Positions 1 to 4,674 of a stretch of DNA of 5,943 bases are shown piece by piece. The notes beneath the pieces were generated by a model. That model did no database searches. It worked only from the letters and a program-made list of their open reading frames with translations, and had not been told where the DNA came from. Source of the stretch: Bacillus salipaludis (GTDB lineage Bacteria; Bacillota; Bacilli; Bacillales_B; DSM-18226); assembly GCF_004358205.1 (NCBI RefSeq), contig NZ_SMYO01000057.1, forward strand, positions 1 through 5,943. Direction: 5' to 3'. Made by a program: the position numbers and the translations under genes. Positions within the stretch are counted from its first letter, which is position 1. Each line of letters starts with the position of its first letter.

Positions 1-126
1 CCTAACTGTCTACGCTTAAAGACTAAAGTTACCTTTAGCCCTCCAAGACTCGCTACGAGCGAATGGCTAGTTCTTACTCGACGGGAATCCCACCCGTTAT
101 ATGATACGACCTAGGCTCGGCCGCAC
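1..126 (-). mobile_element. Group II intron, 5' end (domain I start), cut by the window edge
   Basis: Read on the minus strand, this stretch begins with GTGCGGCC at 126, matching the conserved group II 5' end GUGYG, and continues with the folded start of a domain I. Visible hairpins are ACGGG/CCCGT (81-85 with 93-97), CTCG/CGAG (49-52 with 56-59) and CTAAAG/CTTTAG (23-28 with 33-38) closed by GTAA, a GNRA tetraloop. The layout GUGCG, short stem, then a GGGU...CCC hairpin is what I know from bacterial group II intron 5' ends. The intron reads leftward out of the window, so its reverse transcriptase gene is not visible. The 5' exon is repeat copy A, broken after GGGGCAGGT. The frame open on the plus strand through here (to a TAG at 112-114) is not taken as a gene. 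Subclass cannot be fixed from this part. Confidence 0.8.
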
Positions 127-149
127 ACCTGCCCCGTTAGTGGAACAAG
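127..149 (-). repeat. Dispersed terminator repeat, copy A (truncated by the intron)
   Basis: On the plus strand ACCTGCCCCGTTAGTGGAAC matches copy F almost base for base. The outer TTAAACTA arm is missing because the intron at 1-126 starts exactly where that arm should begin. The central hairpin and T-run are also absent: the repeat runs into CACAACCTG just before the stop codon of the neighbouring gene. It is therefore a damaged copy that has probably lost terminator function. Confidence 0.75.
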
Positions 150-160
150 CACAACCTGTA

Positions 161-631
161 TTACATAAAATACTCTTCGGCTAAGTTTTTAATTACAAGA
201 TAACCCCACGTTGAAAAAGTAGGATATTTTCCCCATTCCTCTTTAGTTACTGGGCGTATTTCTTGGTATCCTTTCATAAGGATGCAATCGTCTGCAAAAC
301 CTTCCTGAGATTTAAAAAAATAAGGTTCTATTCCATCTTCTTCTAATGGACGATAGCCCAATATCATTCCCTCTAGTCCTGTTTCATGAATAGTTTTTAT
401 ATGTACATCACCTTGTTTTAACGTCTTAGTTCCAGCAATTCTTTCGGCGGTGGGAGGATATTCACCAACCCAGTCCATCAATCCTGCCAAAAACCCACGT
501 TTATCTTCTTTTGAAACTTGAATTACTCGCCCACATGCAAATTTATTTGTACCTAAAGGGATTGCCCAAAATTGACCAGGCATTAAATATGTATTTGACT
601 TTGGTGAAAATGGATAAGACACTTTTCGCAT
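161..631 (-). CDS. Imm26-like hypothetical protein (possible immunity protein)
   Basis: This encodes 156 aa with no membrane segment or signal peptide, so probably cytoplasmic. The opening GQFWAIPLGTNKFACGRVIQ (residues 19-38) resembles the start of immunity-protein-26 domains of polymorphic toxin systems, which begin with a 'G..FAIPL.....A.GRV' strand pair; the rest is a mix of short strands with GMILGYRPLEEDGIEPYFF in the middle. Family assignment is from memory of the pattern and is tentative. The frame is open upstream to a TTG at 682, but that codon has no ribosome site and lies upstream of a TATAAT at 666-671; the ATG at 629-631 has GGAG about 10 nt before it, so I chose it. No toxin gene is adjacent, so if it is an immunity protein it is an orphan. 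It may equally be a conserved protein of unknown function. Confidence 0.7.
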   Translation of the reverse strand: MRKVSYPFSPKSNTYLMPGQFWAIPLGTNKFACGRVIQVSKEDKRGFLAGLMDWVGEYPPTAERIAGTKTLKQGDVHIKTIHETGLEGMILGYRPLEEDGIEPYFFKSQEGFADDCILMKGYQEIRPVTKEEWGKYPTFSTWGYLVIKNLAEEYFM

Positions 632-665
632 AATTCCGATTCTCCAATAAAATTTATTATCTTTT

Positions 666-671
666 ATTATA
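666..671 (-). promoter_or_regulatory. Candidate -10 box for the Imm26-like gene
   Basis: TATAAT on the minus strand lies 34 nt upstream of the ATG at 631, predicting a start near 659 and a short leader carrying the GGAG ribosome site. No good -35 hexamer is seen at 16-18 bp. Its place downstream of the TTG at 682 argues for the shorter start. Confidence 0.45.
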
Positions 672-698
672 TCTCGATTCAAAATTTAATGGGGCTTA

Positions 699-757
699 TT
701 AAACTAACCTGCCCCTTTAGTAGTTGAATAACAAAAAGGCCACCAAATATTGTAGCC
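699..757 (-). repeat. Dispersed terminator repeat, copy B
   Basis: The plus strand shows TTAAACTAACCTGCCCC, then TTTAGTAGTTGAATAAC, then the hairpin. The CTAA/TTAG pair around CCTGCCCCT forms a small outer hairpin. The far arm seen in copies D and F is missing: the stop codon of the 109-aa gene lies only a few bases beyond the hairpin. Confidence 0.8.
733..757 (-). terminator. Rho-independent terminator inside repeat B
   Basis: On the minus strand GGCTAC pairs with GTGGCC (one G-U pair) around AATATTTG and is followed by TTTTT. It starts 4 nt after the stop codon of the 109-aa membrane protein gene and should end that transcript. Confidence 0.7.
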
Positions 758-761
758 GATT

Positions 762-1091
762 TTAAAAATAACTTCTGTAATAAAATAACATTGCTACTAA
801 TGAAATAATGGTATATGACAACGACGTAAAAAATAAAACATTAGGTGTGAATTCAAACTTTTGTTCTTCAGCTTTAATACCAGTTGTACCTTGAACTGTC
901 ATATCTAAATTTCTTGAAGTGAAACCTCCTTTTGAAGTTAAAAACCAAATAATAATTGTAATAGCTAGACCAATAAAAAATGAATAATCGATCATTTTTG
1001 TCTGGGTGTAATAAGTGATGCCATAACTTAAACCAAATAATACGAAAAGCGTAATGACATGGTAATTAATCGTTTCATTATTATCAAACAT
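762..1091 (-). CDS. Small membrane protein, unknown function
   Basis: This 109-aa protein has three hydrophobic segments: about residues 11-28, 34-51 and 85-104. A polar stretch (52-84) between the second and third contains SKGGFTSRNLDMTVQG and a charged KAEEQKFEF, and probably faces one side of the membrane. I do not recognise the family. The ATG at 1089-1091 is preceded by AGGAGAG with almost no spacing, which is unusually tight, but there is no better start downstream before the first membrane segment. Repeat B provides its terminator and repeat C closes the gene upstream, so it is probably transcribed alone. An upstream motif (ATTACGGAT at 1116-1124) is shared with the next gene. Confidence 0.7.
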   Translation of the reverse strand: MFDNNETINYHVITLFVLFGLSYGITYYTQTKMIDYSFFIGLAITIIIWFLTSKGGFTSRNLDMTVQGTTGIKAEEQKFEFTPNVLFFTSLSYTIISLVAMLFYYRSYF

Positions 1092-1175
1092 CTCTCCTAT
1101 AACCAGCTGCCCTACATTACGGATTTCCCATTAAATGGTTTCAACAATTTTTGATATTAATAATTAATCCTTCTT

Positions 1176-1229
1176 CCAACTAACCTGCTTAGTTGAATAA
1201 CAAAAAAAGCCGGCTTTAGCAGCCAGCCC
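1176..1229 (-). repeat. Dispersed terminator repeat, copy C
   Basis: The plus strand reads CAACTAACCTGCTTAGTTGAA, then ATAAC and an A-run, then a hairpin. Compared with other copies the CCCC block is deleted, but the CTAA/TTAG pair survives. The far outer arm is absent, replaced by the 3' end of the 49-aa gene. Confidence 0.75.
1202..1227 (-). terminator. Rho-independent terminator inside repeat C
   Basis: On the minus strand GCTGGCT pairs with AGCCGGC (one G-U pair) around a 5-nt loop, followed by TTTTTTTG. It lies about 10 nt after the stop codon of the 49-aa gene. Confidence 0.75.
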
Positions 1230-1237
1230 TTCAGGTA

Positions 1238-1387
1238 TTACTCTTCCATAAAAATTCGTGCATAGTATTCCGTTTCTTCATCTAATTTGTTATCTTTTCT
1301 CAATTCCTCAATAGTTTCTTTTCGGTCGTCTTCAATCAATTGAAAACTTCCTGAAACATTTGGTGTTTTCCCTTTGTTCTTATCCAT
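1238..1387 (-). CDS. Small charged protein, 49 aa, unknown function
   Basis: The frame starts at ATG (1385-1387) and ends TAA (1238-1240). It begins MDKNKGKTPNVSGSFQ and continues with an acidic, probably helical part rich in E, D, K and R, ending ARIFMEE. There is no membrane segment. A good ribosome site, AGGGGTGA, lies 4 nt upstream of the ATG, and the terminator in repeat C follows at the 3' end; together these make it a real gene despite its length. A 13-bp dyad, GGAAAT-C-ATTTCC (1423-1435), about 35 nt upstream of the ATG could be an operator. I do not recognise the family. Confidence 0.65.
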   Translation of the reverse strand: MDKNKGKTPNVSGSFQLIEDDRKETIEELRKDNKLDEETEYYARIFMEE

Positions 1388-1491
1388 ACTTTCACCCCTA
1401 GATTTCTTCCTATTTGTATTACGGAAATCATTTCCCTTTTCATTTTGTGATTAATTTATCGCTTTATTCGAATGACCTAAAATTGTTTCTT

Positions 1492-1578
1492 CTTAAACTA
1501 ACCTGCCCCTTTAATGCAATAAAAAAAGCTGCCACAATGACAGCTTGATCTACAACTCTTGCACCCGTTACTTAAAGA
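1492..1578 (-). repeat. Dispersed terminator repeat, copy D (near full length)
   Basis: The plus strand starts CTTAAACTAACCTGCCCC, continues TTTAATGCAATA, the hairpin, then TACAACTCTTGCACCCG and TTACTTAAAG. The two ends (CTTAAAC... and ...CCCGTTACTTAAAG) are degenerate inverted repeats, which gives the element an overall palindromic layout. Confidence 0.8.
1521..1546 (-). terminator. Rho-independent terminator inside repeat D
   Basis: On the minus strand AAGCTGTCA pairs with TGGCAGCTT around a 3-nt loop, followed by a T-run of seven (two of its bases also fall in the stem) and ATTG. It follows the start-less small frame at 1594-1770. Confidence 0.7.
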
Positions 1579-1593
1579 AGGAACTATATAAAA

Positions 1594-1770
1594 TTACTTT
1601 TTCTTTAATTTCTTAGTTATATAATAATCAAAAATTGCCATTCCCAAAGAGCAACCAAATGCGACTGAAAAGGCTGTATCAACATTCCAACTATGTTTAA
1701 AATAAATGAACCATTCAAAAGGTTTAAGGTCTAAAAAACTGGCTAGAAAATATCTAACCAGTTTTTTAGA
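1594..1770 (-). pseudogene. Open frame for a small membrane protein lacking a start codon
   Basis: Directly after the MFS stop codon, in the same frame, 58 codons stay open to a TAA at 1594-1596. The translation looks like a genuine small protein: an amphipathic start KKLVRYFLASF, an aromatic middle (KPFEWFIYFKHSWNVDTAFS), a hydrophobic segment AFGCSLGMAIFDYYI and a basic end KKLKKK. No ATG, GTG or TTG with a ribosome site precedes it, and the first 13 codons coincide with the MFS terminator hairpin. Repeat D follows it, as repeats follow true genes here. It may be the 3' remnant of a gene whose start was lost, a readthrough tail, or a chance frame. Confidence 0.35.
1731..1769 (-). terminator. 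Strong rho-independent terminator of the MFS gene
   Basis: CTAAAAAACTGG (1731-1742) and CCAGTTTTTTAG (1758-1769) are perfect inverted repeats. On the minus strand the stem extends through a G-U pair and TAGA/TCTA to about 17 bp around a 5-nt loop, with a T-run at its 3' side. It begins 1 nt after the MFS stop codon and may work in both directions. Confidence 0.85.
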
Positions 1771-3108
1771 TTACAGTTGACGGGACTGCTTTATCTTCCT
1801 TGAAGAGACTGGAATGCTGCTCACGCATGATAATAGCAATGCTACAAGTAATAAACTAACGAAAAATCCAAAGCTAAGGCTGAAACTTGATGTCACGTTT
1901 AGGATTCGGCTCGCTATTGATGGGCCAAATGACATTCCTAAAAAGTTGATTAAGTTATAGATCCCCAGCCCCATTGCACTTTTTTCCTTCTTTATCGTGT
2001 GGGGAATATCAATATTGATGACAATGGTAAGGATTGTAAAGCTTATATTAATAAGGGCAACTCCAACACTAGCCACTGCAAATTGGTATACTCCAAAGAT
2101 GGCTAATAGCAGAAATCCAATGAATTGAAGCACGACAGCAACGACCAATTGACCATTCCCTTGGATGCGGGTTATAGCTGGTCTTATTACGAAGCTCAGC
2201 AAAAAGGAAAAGAGTGATATCCCCGCCAAAATAAAGCCAGTTTTCAAGGCAGAGACATGAAACTGCTGTCCTGCTAATAACGGAAAAAGAAAAATAATTC
2301 CCACCATGGCAGCACTATTAATAAAACTAAGTAATAGGAACCGATTAAAGGCATAGAATCGAAAAACTGACAGATCCATAAATATCCCGACATCTTGACG
2401 TTTGCCATGGATCCCCATAAAAAATACAGAGATTACTGTAATGATTAGCAAATAACCATCTAATTTGACTCCTAAAATAAACGTCACGACAAAAGTCAAT
2501 AAATAGATGAAGCCTAAAAAATCAAACGGTTGGGTAAGCTTCTTATGATTGGCATACCCGGAGGGCACAAACAAAATAATTCCTAACAACGTAAAAATAG
2601 CCATACTCATTAATAAAAATAGGGAGTGCCAGCCCCAAAAATGAGTAAAGAAGCCTCCGAGCAAAAATCCTATTCCTGAACCAAGTGATAGACAGGCACC
2701 TATTAATGTTAGAGCCAGATTTCGTTTAGGGAAGGTGAGATACTGATTCGTCAGGATCATTGATAATGCAATAAACGAGCTACCACCCGCTGCTTGAATA
2801 ATCCGGGCCAAGACCACAATGATAAAATCATTCGTCGTGTACCCTATAAGGGAACCTGTAACGAATAAACTAATCCCAATTATCAACAAACTTTTAATTT
2901 GAAAATAAGAGGCTAGCTTACTATAAGTAATCGAACCACAGGCAATCACTAAAGTATAGGAAATAACCACCCAGCTAATTTTGGAAGCTGTCACCTCAAG
3001 CCCATTCATCATATCAAATAAGGCAACATTAAACAGAAGTGAATTGGCTACCCCGGATAAAACAATTAAACATAATGTGATAATCAACCTATTCTCTTTT
3101 TGATTCAT
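1771..3108 (-). CDS. MFS drug/H+ antiporter, DHA2 (Tet(L)-like) family, 14 membrane segments
   Basis: This 445-aa integral membrane protein has about 14 hydrophobic segments, the layout and length of the Tet(K)/Tet(L) branch. Collinear landmarks are SKLASYFQIKSLLIIG (63-78, motif A after segment 2), ARIIQAAGGSSFIALSMILT (101-120, with the conserved segment-4 Arg at 102) and LSLGSGIGFLLGGFF (140-154, motif C in segment 5). It probably exports a hydrophobic or cationic compound in exchange for protons. The acidic residue of motif A (D in Tet(L) KLSDQLG) is S here, and the E and P of Tet(L) GEGVGP are S and F, so tetracycline should not be assumed as substrate. GGAGG sits 8 nt before the ATG. 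It lies 66 nt after an ArsR-type gene with a shared operator-like dyad between them, which suggests regulated efflux. Confidence 0.85.
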   Translation of the reverse strand: MNQKENRLIITLCLIVLSGVANSLLFNVALFDMMNGLEVTASKISWVVISYTLVIACGSITYSKLASYFQIKSLLIIGISLFVTGSLIGYTTNDFIIVVLARIIQAAGGSSFIALSMILTNQYLTFPKRNLALTLIGACLSLGSGIGFLLGGFFTHFWGWHSLFLLMSMAIFTLLGIILFVPSGYANHKKLTQPFDFLGFIYLLTFVVTFILGVKLDGYLLIITVISVFFMGIHGKRQDVGIFMDLSVFRFYAFNRFLLLSFINSAAMVGIIFLFPLLAGQQFHVSALKTGFILAGISLFSFLLSFVIRPAITRIQGNGQLVVAVVLQFIGFLLLAIFGVYQFAVASVGVALINISFTILTIVINIDIPHTIKKEKSAMGLGIYNLINFLGMSFGPSIASRILNVTSSFSLSFGFFVSLLLVALLLSCVSSIPVSSRKIKQSRQL

Positions 3109-3128
3109 CTATTTCGCCTCCGTTATAT

Positions 3129-3146
3129 TAAAGTCATAAAACTTTA
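3129..3146. promoter_or_regulatory. Operator-like dyad in front of the MFS gene
   Basis: TAAAGT-N6-ACTTTA is a perfect 6-bp inverted repeat with a 6-bp spacer, centred about 30 bp upstream of the MFS start. Its first 10 bases, TAAAGTCATA, recur exactly at 3451-3460 over the start of the regulator gene. It is a likely site for the adjacent ArsR-type protein. A -10-like TAATAT lies just downstream, but no convincing -35 is seen. Confidence 0.5.
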
Positions 3147-3158
3147 GAACTAATAACC

Positions 3159-3187
3159 AAAAAAGGAGGCTACATTAAAGTGTAGCC
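3159..3187 (-). terminator. Rho-independent terminator overlapping the regulator stop codon
   Basis: On the minus strand GGCTACA pairs perfectly with TGTAGCC around CTTTAA, followed by TCCTTTTTTGG. The stop codon of the regulator is in the loop. It should limit readthrough into the MFS gene, which implies that the MFS gene has its own start or is fed by partial readthrough. Confidence 0.7.
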
Positions 3188-3459
3188 AAAAAACCAGGTA
3201 AATAGCGTGTGAATGTCTCCTCATTTAATGAGACATATTTTATGACACCCTCACGGTCAATCTTCACCAGCTCTGCTTCGGATAAAATTTTTAAATGATA
3301 GGAACCATTGGACTTACTTACACCTAAACTCCTTCCTATATCCGTACACATCGGGCGATTGTTTCCGTAATACAATAAGCGGATGATTGCGATCCTTTTT
3401 TCATCTGCTAAGGCATTAAATATTTTTATTCGTTGCGTATCGTTTTGTTCTAAAGTCAT
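3175..3459 (-). CDS. ArsR/SmtB-type winged-helix transcriptional regulator
   Basis: This 94-aa DNA-binding protein has the standard ArsR layout: helix with FNALADEKRIAIIRLL (14-29), helix-turn-helix MCTDIGRSLGVSKSNGSYHL (37-56) with the recognition helix following, and a wing VKIDREGVIKYVSL (65-78). Family members usually bind as dimers and release DNA on ligand. The metal-site ELCVCDL motif is absent (a single Cys at 38) and there is no C-terminal His cluster, so the signal is probably not a metal bound in the classical sites. It has no Shine-Dalgarno; a near-consensus promoter puts +1 on the A of the ATG, so the mRNA is predicted to be leaderless. No alternative start lies nearby. It probably represses itself and the MFS exporter that follows. 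Confidence 0.85.
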   Translation of the reverse strand: MTLEQNDTQRIKIFNALADEKRIAIIRLLYYGNNRPMCTDIGRSLGVSKSNGSYHLKILSEAELVKIDREGVIKYVSLNEETFTRYLPGFLATL

Positions 3460-3468
3460 ATGACTATT
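3451..3468. promoter_or_regulatory. Operator-like dyad over the regulator start codon
   Basis: TAAAGT-N6-ACTATT matches the site before the MFS gene (TAAAGT-N6-ACTTTA). A perfect 12-bp palindrome, AGTCATATGACT (3454-3465), is centred on the ATG and the predicted +1 and abuts the -10 box, a position suited to autorepression. Confidence 0.5.
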
Positions 3469-3493
3469 ATATTATTAGAATTCAAATTGTCAA
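3466..3493 (-). promoter_or_regulatory. Near-consensus sigma-A promoter of the regulator gene (leaderless)
   Basis: The minus strand shows TTGACA (3488-3493), 16 bp, then TATAAT (3466-3471). Six bases separate the -10 box from the ATG, so +1 should be the A of the start codon (3459). Confidence 0.75.
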
Positions 3494-3537
3494 CTTCTTT
3501 GCCGAATACTTTCTTGGATTTGGCCGGGATGCACAGA

Positions 3538-3901
3538 TTATTCAACCAGTTCAGGTAGAATGTTCGTTTGTAGCCATACGTCTATTTGTTCCATAGCTTT
3601 AGATGTACTTTCTCGAAACATAAATTCCCGGATTTGAGCACGGTGATATTTTATAGAGGTCCATTCCAATCATATTCTTGAAAGGAATCTGTAGATACTT
3701 CTACTTGCTTTGCAACGTATTCAATAATCTCTTGATTTATTTCCTGCCTTCCTTTTGGAAAATGACCCTAATATTGAAAAAATTTTAGGGAAACAGCAAA
3801 TCCAAGTCGTTACTTCCATATTTATTTCCAATTAAACGCATCTCTTATGGAATAACTGAAAAGTGTTCAATGAGTTCCTCTAACACCCAAGTTTGCTTCA
3901 C
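3538..3901 (-). pseudogene. tnpA: Tn3-family transposase, degraded N-terminal (DUF4158-type) fragment
   Basis: Reading three frames in turn gives a continuous match to the N-terminus of Tn3-family transposases: from GTG at 3901, VKQTWVLEELIEHFSVIP, a stop (3845-3847), then EMRLIGNKYGSND; after a shift near 3806, LGFAVSLKFFQY, a stop (3768-3770), then GHFPKGRQEINQEIIEYVAK and STDSFQEYDWNGP; after a shift near 3655, SIKYHRAQIREFMFREST and MEQIDVWLQTNILPELVE, ending in a stop. The family hallmarks are the LGF...LKFF.. and Y..R...IR motifs. A full transposase is near 1000 aa, so only about the first 120 remain, without the DDE core. At least two stops and two frameshifts show long decay. No resolvase or terminal repeat was found. 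It lies directly upstream of the regulator's promoter, so the regulator-exporter pair may mark an old insertion or deletion boundary. Confidence 0.8.
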
Positions 3902-3955
3902 ATTATTGACCCTTCCCTTATGGTACTTATCAAAAAAATTTTATAGAATTTTAAA

Positions 3956-3980
3956 AAAAGATCTGGAATCCAGAGCTTTT
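3956..3980 (-). terminator. Terminator-like hairpin in the AT-rich gap
   Basis: The dyad TCTGGA-A-TCCAGA (3962-3974) is flanked by AAAAG and CTTTT. On the minus strand it is followed by TTTTTTT, as in a terminator. No intact gene ends at it, so it may be left from a lost gene between 3980 and 4092. The rest of that stretch is AT-rich and shows nothing I can name. Confidence 0.4.
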
Positions 3981-4092
3981 ACCGTTATTAATTATTACTT
4001 TGCCCCTGGTTACAGCAACGCTGGTACTGGGCCTAAAAAGTATGTTTACAATAAAAAAAACGAAAAAAACTGAAAAGAATCGTAAAAACCGT

Positions 4093-4186
4093 TTCAAATA
4101 CACTTGCCCCGTTAGCACAATAAGAATATGAGCTGCTGCCGCAACTCATTATGATTTTGAACTCTTGCAACGGTTAATTGAAGAAA
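4093..4186 (-). repeat. Dispersed terminator repeat, copy E (most diverged)
   Basis: The plus strand reads TCAAATACACTTGCCCCG, TTAGCACAATAAG, a 9-bp hairpin, then GAACTCTTGCAACGGTTA and ATTGAAG. The right half matches copy D (AACTCTTGCACCCGTTACTT). The outer arms are diverged, suggesting an older copy. Confidence 0.7.
4121..4149 (-). terminator. Hairpin inside repeat E
   Basis: ATGAGTTGC pairs with GCAGCTCAT (9 bp on the minus strand, with a G-U pair) around GGCA. The following ATTCTTATTG is a poor T-run, so termination may be weaker than in the other copies. It follows the 100-aa membrane protein gene. Confidence 0.55.
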
Positions 4187-4194
4187 GACCAGAT

Positions 4195-4497
4195 TTATTC
4201 AGAGTATAACCAAGGGATAGCTGGTGGTATCCCTGCTTCCGATAAGAGATAGATAAAAACGAAAAAGAAACAAATAAGCACCCCAAACACCATAACCATT
4301 ATGGAAAGTCCCATATTTGCCTTTTTTATGAGACCGATAATTCCACAAATAAAACTCACTACTCCTAAAAACAGTTCAAAGAAAGCGACTGAATAGACAG
4401 AATAATGCTCCATAAAATAGACTCTTACAGAATTAAGAAGGATTATCCAAAATAAAAATATCGTTTGCAATGTCAGTCCCAAATATAGCAGTTTCAT
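4195..4497 (-). CDS. Small membrane protein, 100 aa, unknown function
   Basis: Three hydrophobic segments are visible: about residues 3-23, 37-58 and 64-86, with a KK pair (59-60) before the third and a short polar tail ending PPAIPWLYSE. I do not recognise the family; the compact three-helix form fits the small membrane proteins common in Bacillus. The ATG at 4495-4497 has only a distant GGAG (about 15 nt away), so translation may be weak, but there is no better start before the first membrane segment. A candidate promoter lies at 4527-4555. Repeat E follows the gene and repeat F precedes it, so it forms an isolated single-gene unit. Confidence 0.65.
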   Translation of the reverse strand: MKLLYLGLTLQTIFLFWIILLNSVRVYFMEHYSVYSVAFFELFLGVVSFICGIIGLIKKANMGLSIMVMVFGVLICFFFVFIYLLSEAGIPPAIPWLYSE

Positions 4498-4526
4498 TCT
4501 TCAGTATCCACTCTCCAACGGTTTAA

Positions 4527-4555
4527 TTTATATAAATTTTACCATATATAACCAA
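4527..4555 (-). promoter_or_regulatory. Candidate sigma-A promoter of the 100-aa membrane protein gene
   Basis: On the minus strand TTGGTT (4550-4555), a 17-bp spacer and TATAAA (4527-4532) lie about 30 nt upstream of the ATG. The spacing is ideal, but the -35 matches only partly. Confidence 0.5.
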
Positions 4556-4561
4556 ACTGCT

Positions 4562-4651
4562 GTTAAACTAACCTGCCCCCATTAGTGGAACAAGAAAAAA
4601 AGGGCTGCCGCAGCAATCCCCTGTTCAACTTAAACACCCGTTTGTTTAAGT
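4562..4651 (-). repeat. Dispersed terminator repeat, copy F (full-length type copy)
   Basis: This is the clearest copy. On the plus strand it reads TTAAACTAACCTGCCCCC, ATTAGTGGAACAAG, an A-run, the GC hairpin, then TGTTCAACT and the arm ACTTAAAC-N8-GTTTAAGT (4628-4651, an 8-bp perfect hairpin). AGTGGAACA (4584-4592) pairs with TGTTCAACT (4622-4630) apart from one base, so the element can fold as three hairpins, the central one extended. The ends TTAAACTAAC and GTTTGTTTAA are degenerate inverted repeats, as in a miniature transposon or a large folded RNA. Confidence 0.85.
4594..4620 (-). terminator. Rho-independent terminator of fabH inside repeat F
   Basis: On the minus strand GGG and GCTG pair with CAGC and CCC (a 3-nt bulge between), followed by TTTTTTTCTTG. 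It lies about 55 nt beyond the fabH stop codon, after the ACTTAAAC/GTTTAAGT hairpin. Confidence 0.75.
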
Positions 4652-4674
4652 ATAATCCTTCAAAATCTTTTTCG

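Noticed and set aside
1..126. Right end of an IS element, or 3' end of a plus-strand gene (frame open to TAG at 112)
   Set aside because: The reverse complement starts with GTGCG and a GNRA-capped domain I-like fold, and it breaks a repeat precisely, which fits a group II intron better; no transposase motif is visible.
632..682. Longer start (TTG at 682) for the Imm26-like gene
   Set aside because: No Shine-Dalgarno, and the candidate -10 box lies downstream of it; the ATG at 631 has GGAG at good spacing.
3870..4073. 67-codon plus-strand frame with FAPGYSNAGTGPKK near its end
   Set aside because: It starts inside the transposase fossil on the opposite strand, has no ribosome site, and its AT-rich middle and lysine/asparagine tail look like chance. 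No family recognised.
3980..4092. Possible small gene between the hairpin at 3956-3980 and repeat E
   Set aside because: Minus-strand frames are broken by stops and no start with a ribosome site is seen; nothing can be supported.
127..4651. CRISPR array or true integron attC array
   Set aside because: Repeats are hundreds of bases apart with genes between, not regular spacers, and the arms do not match RYYYAAC/GTTRRRY; no integrase or cas gene is present.
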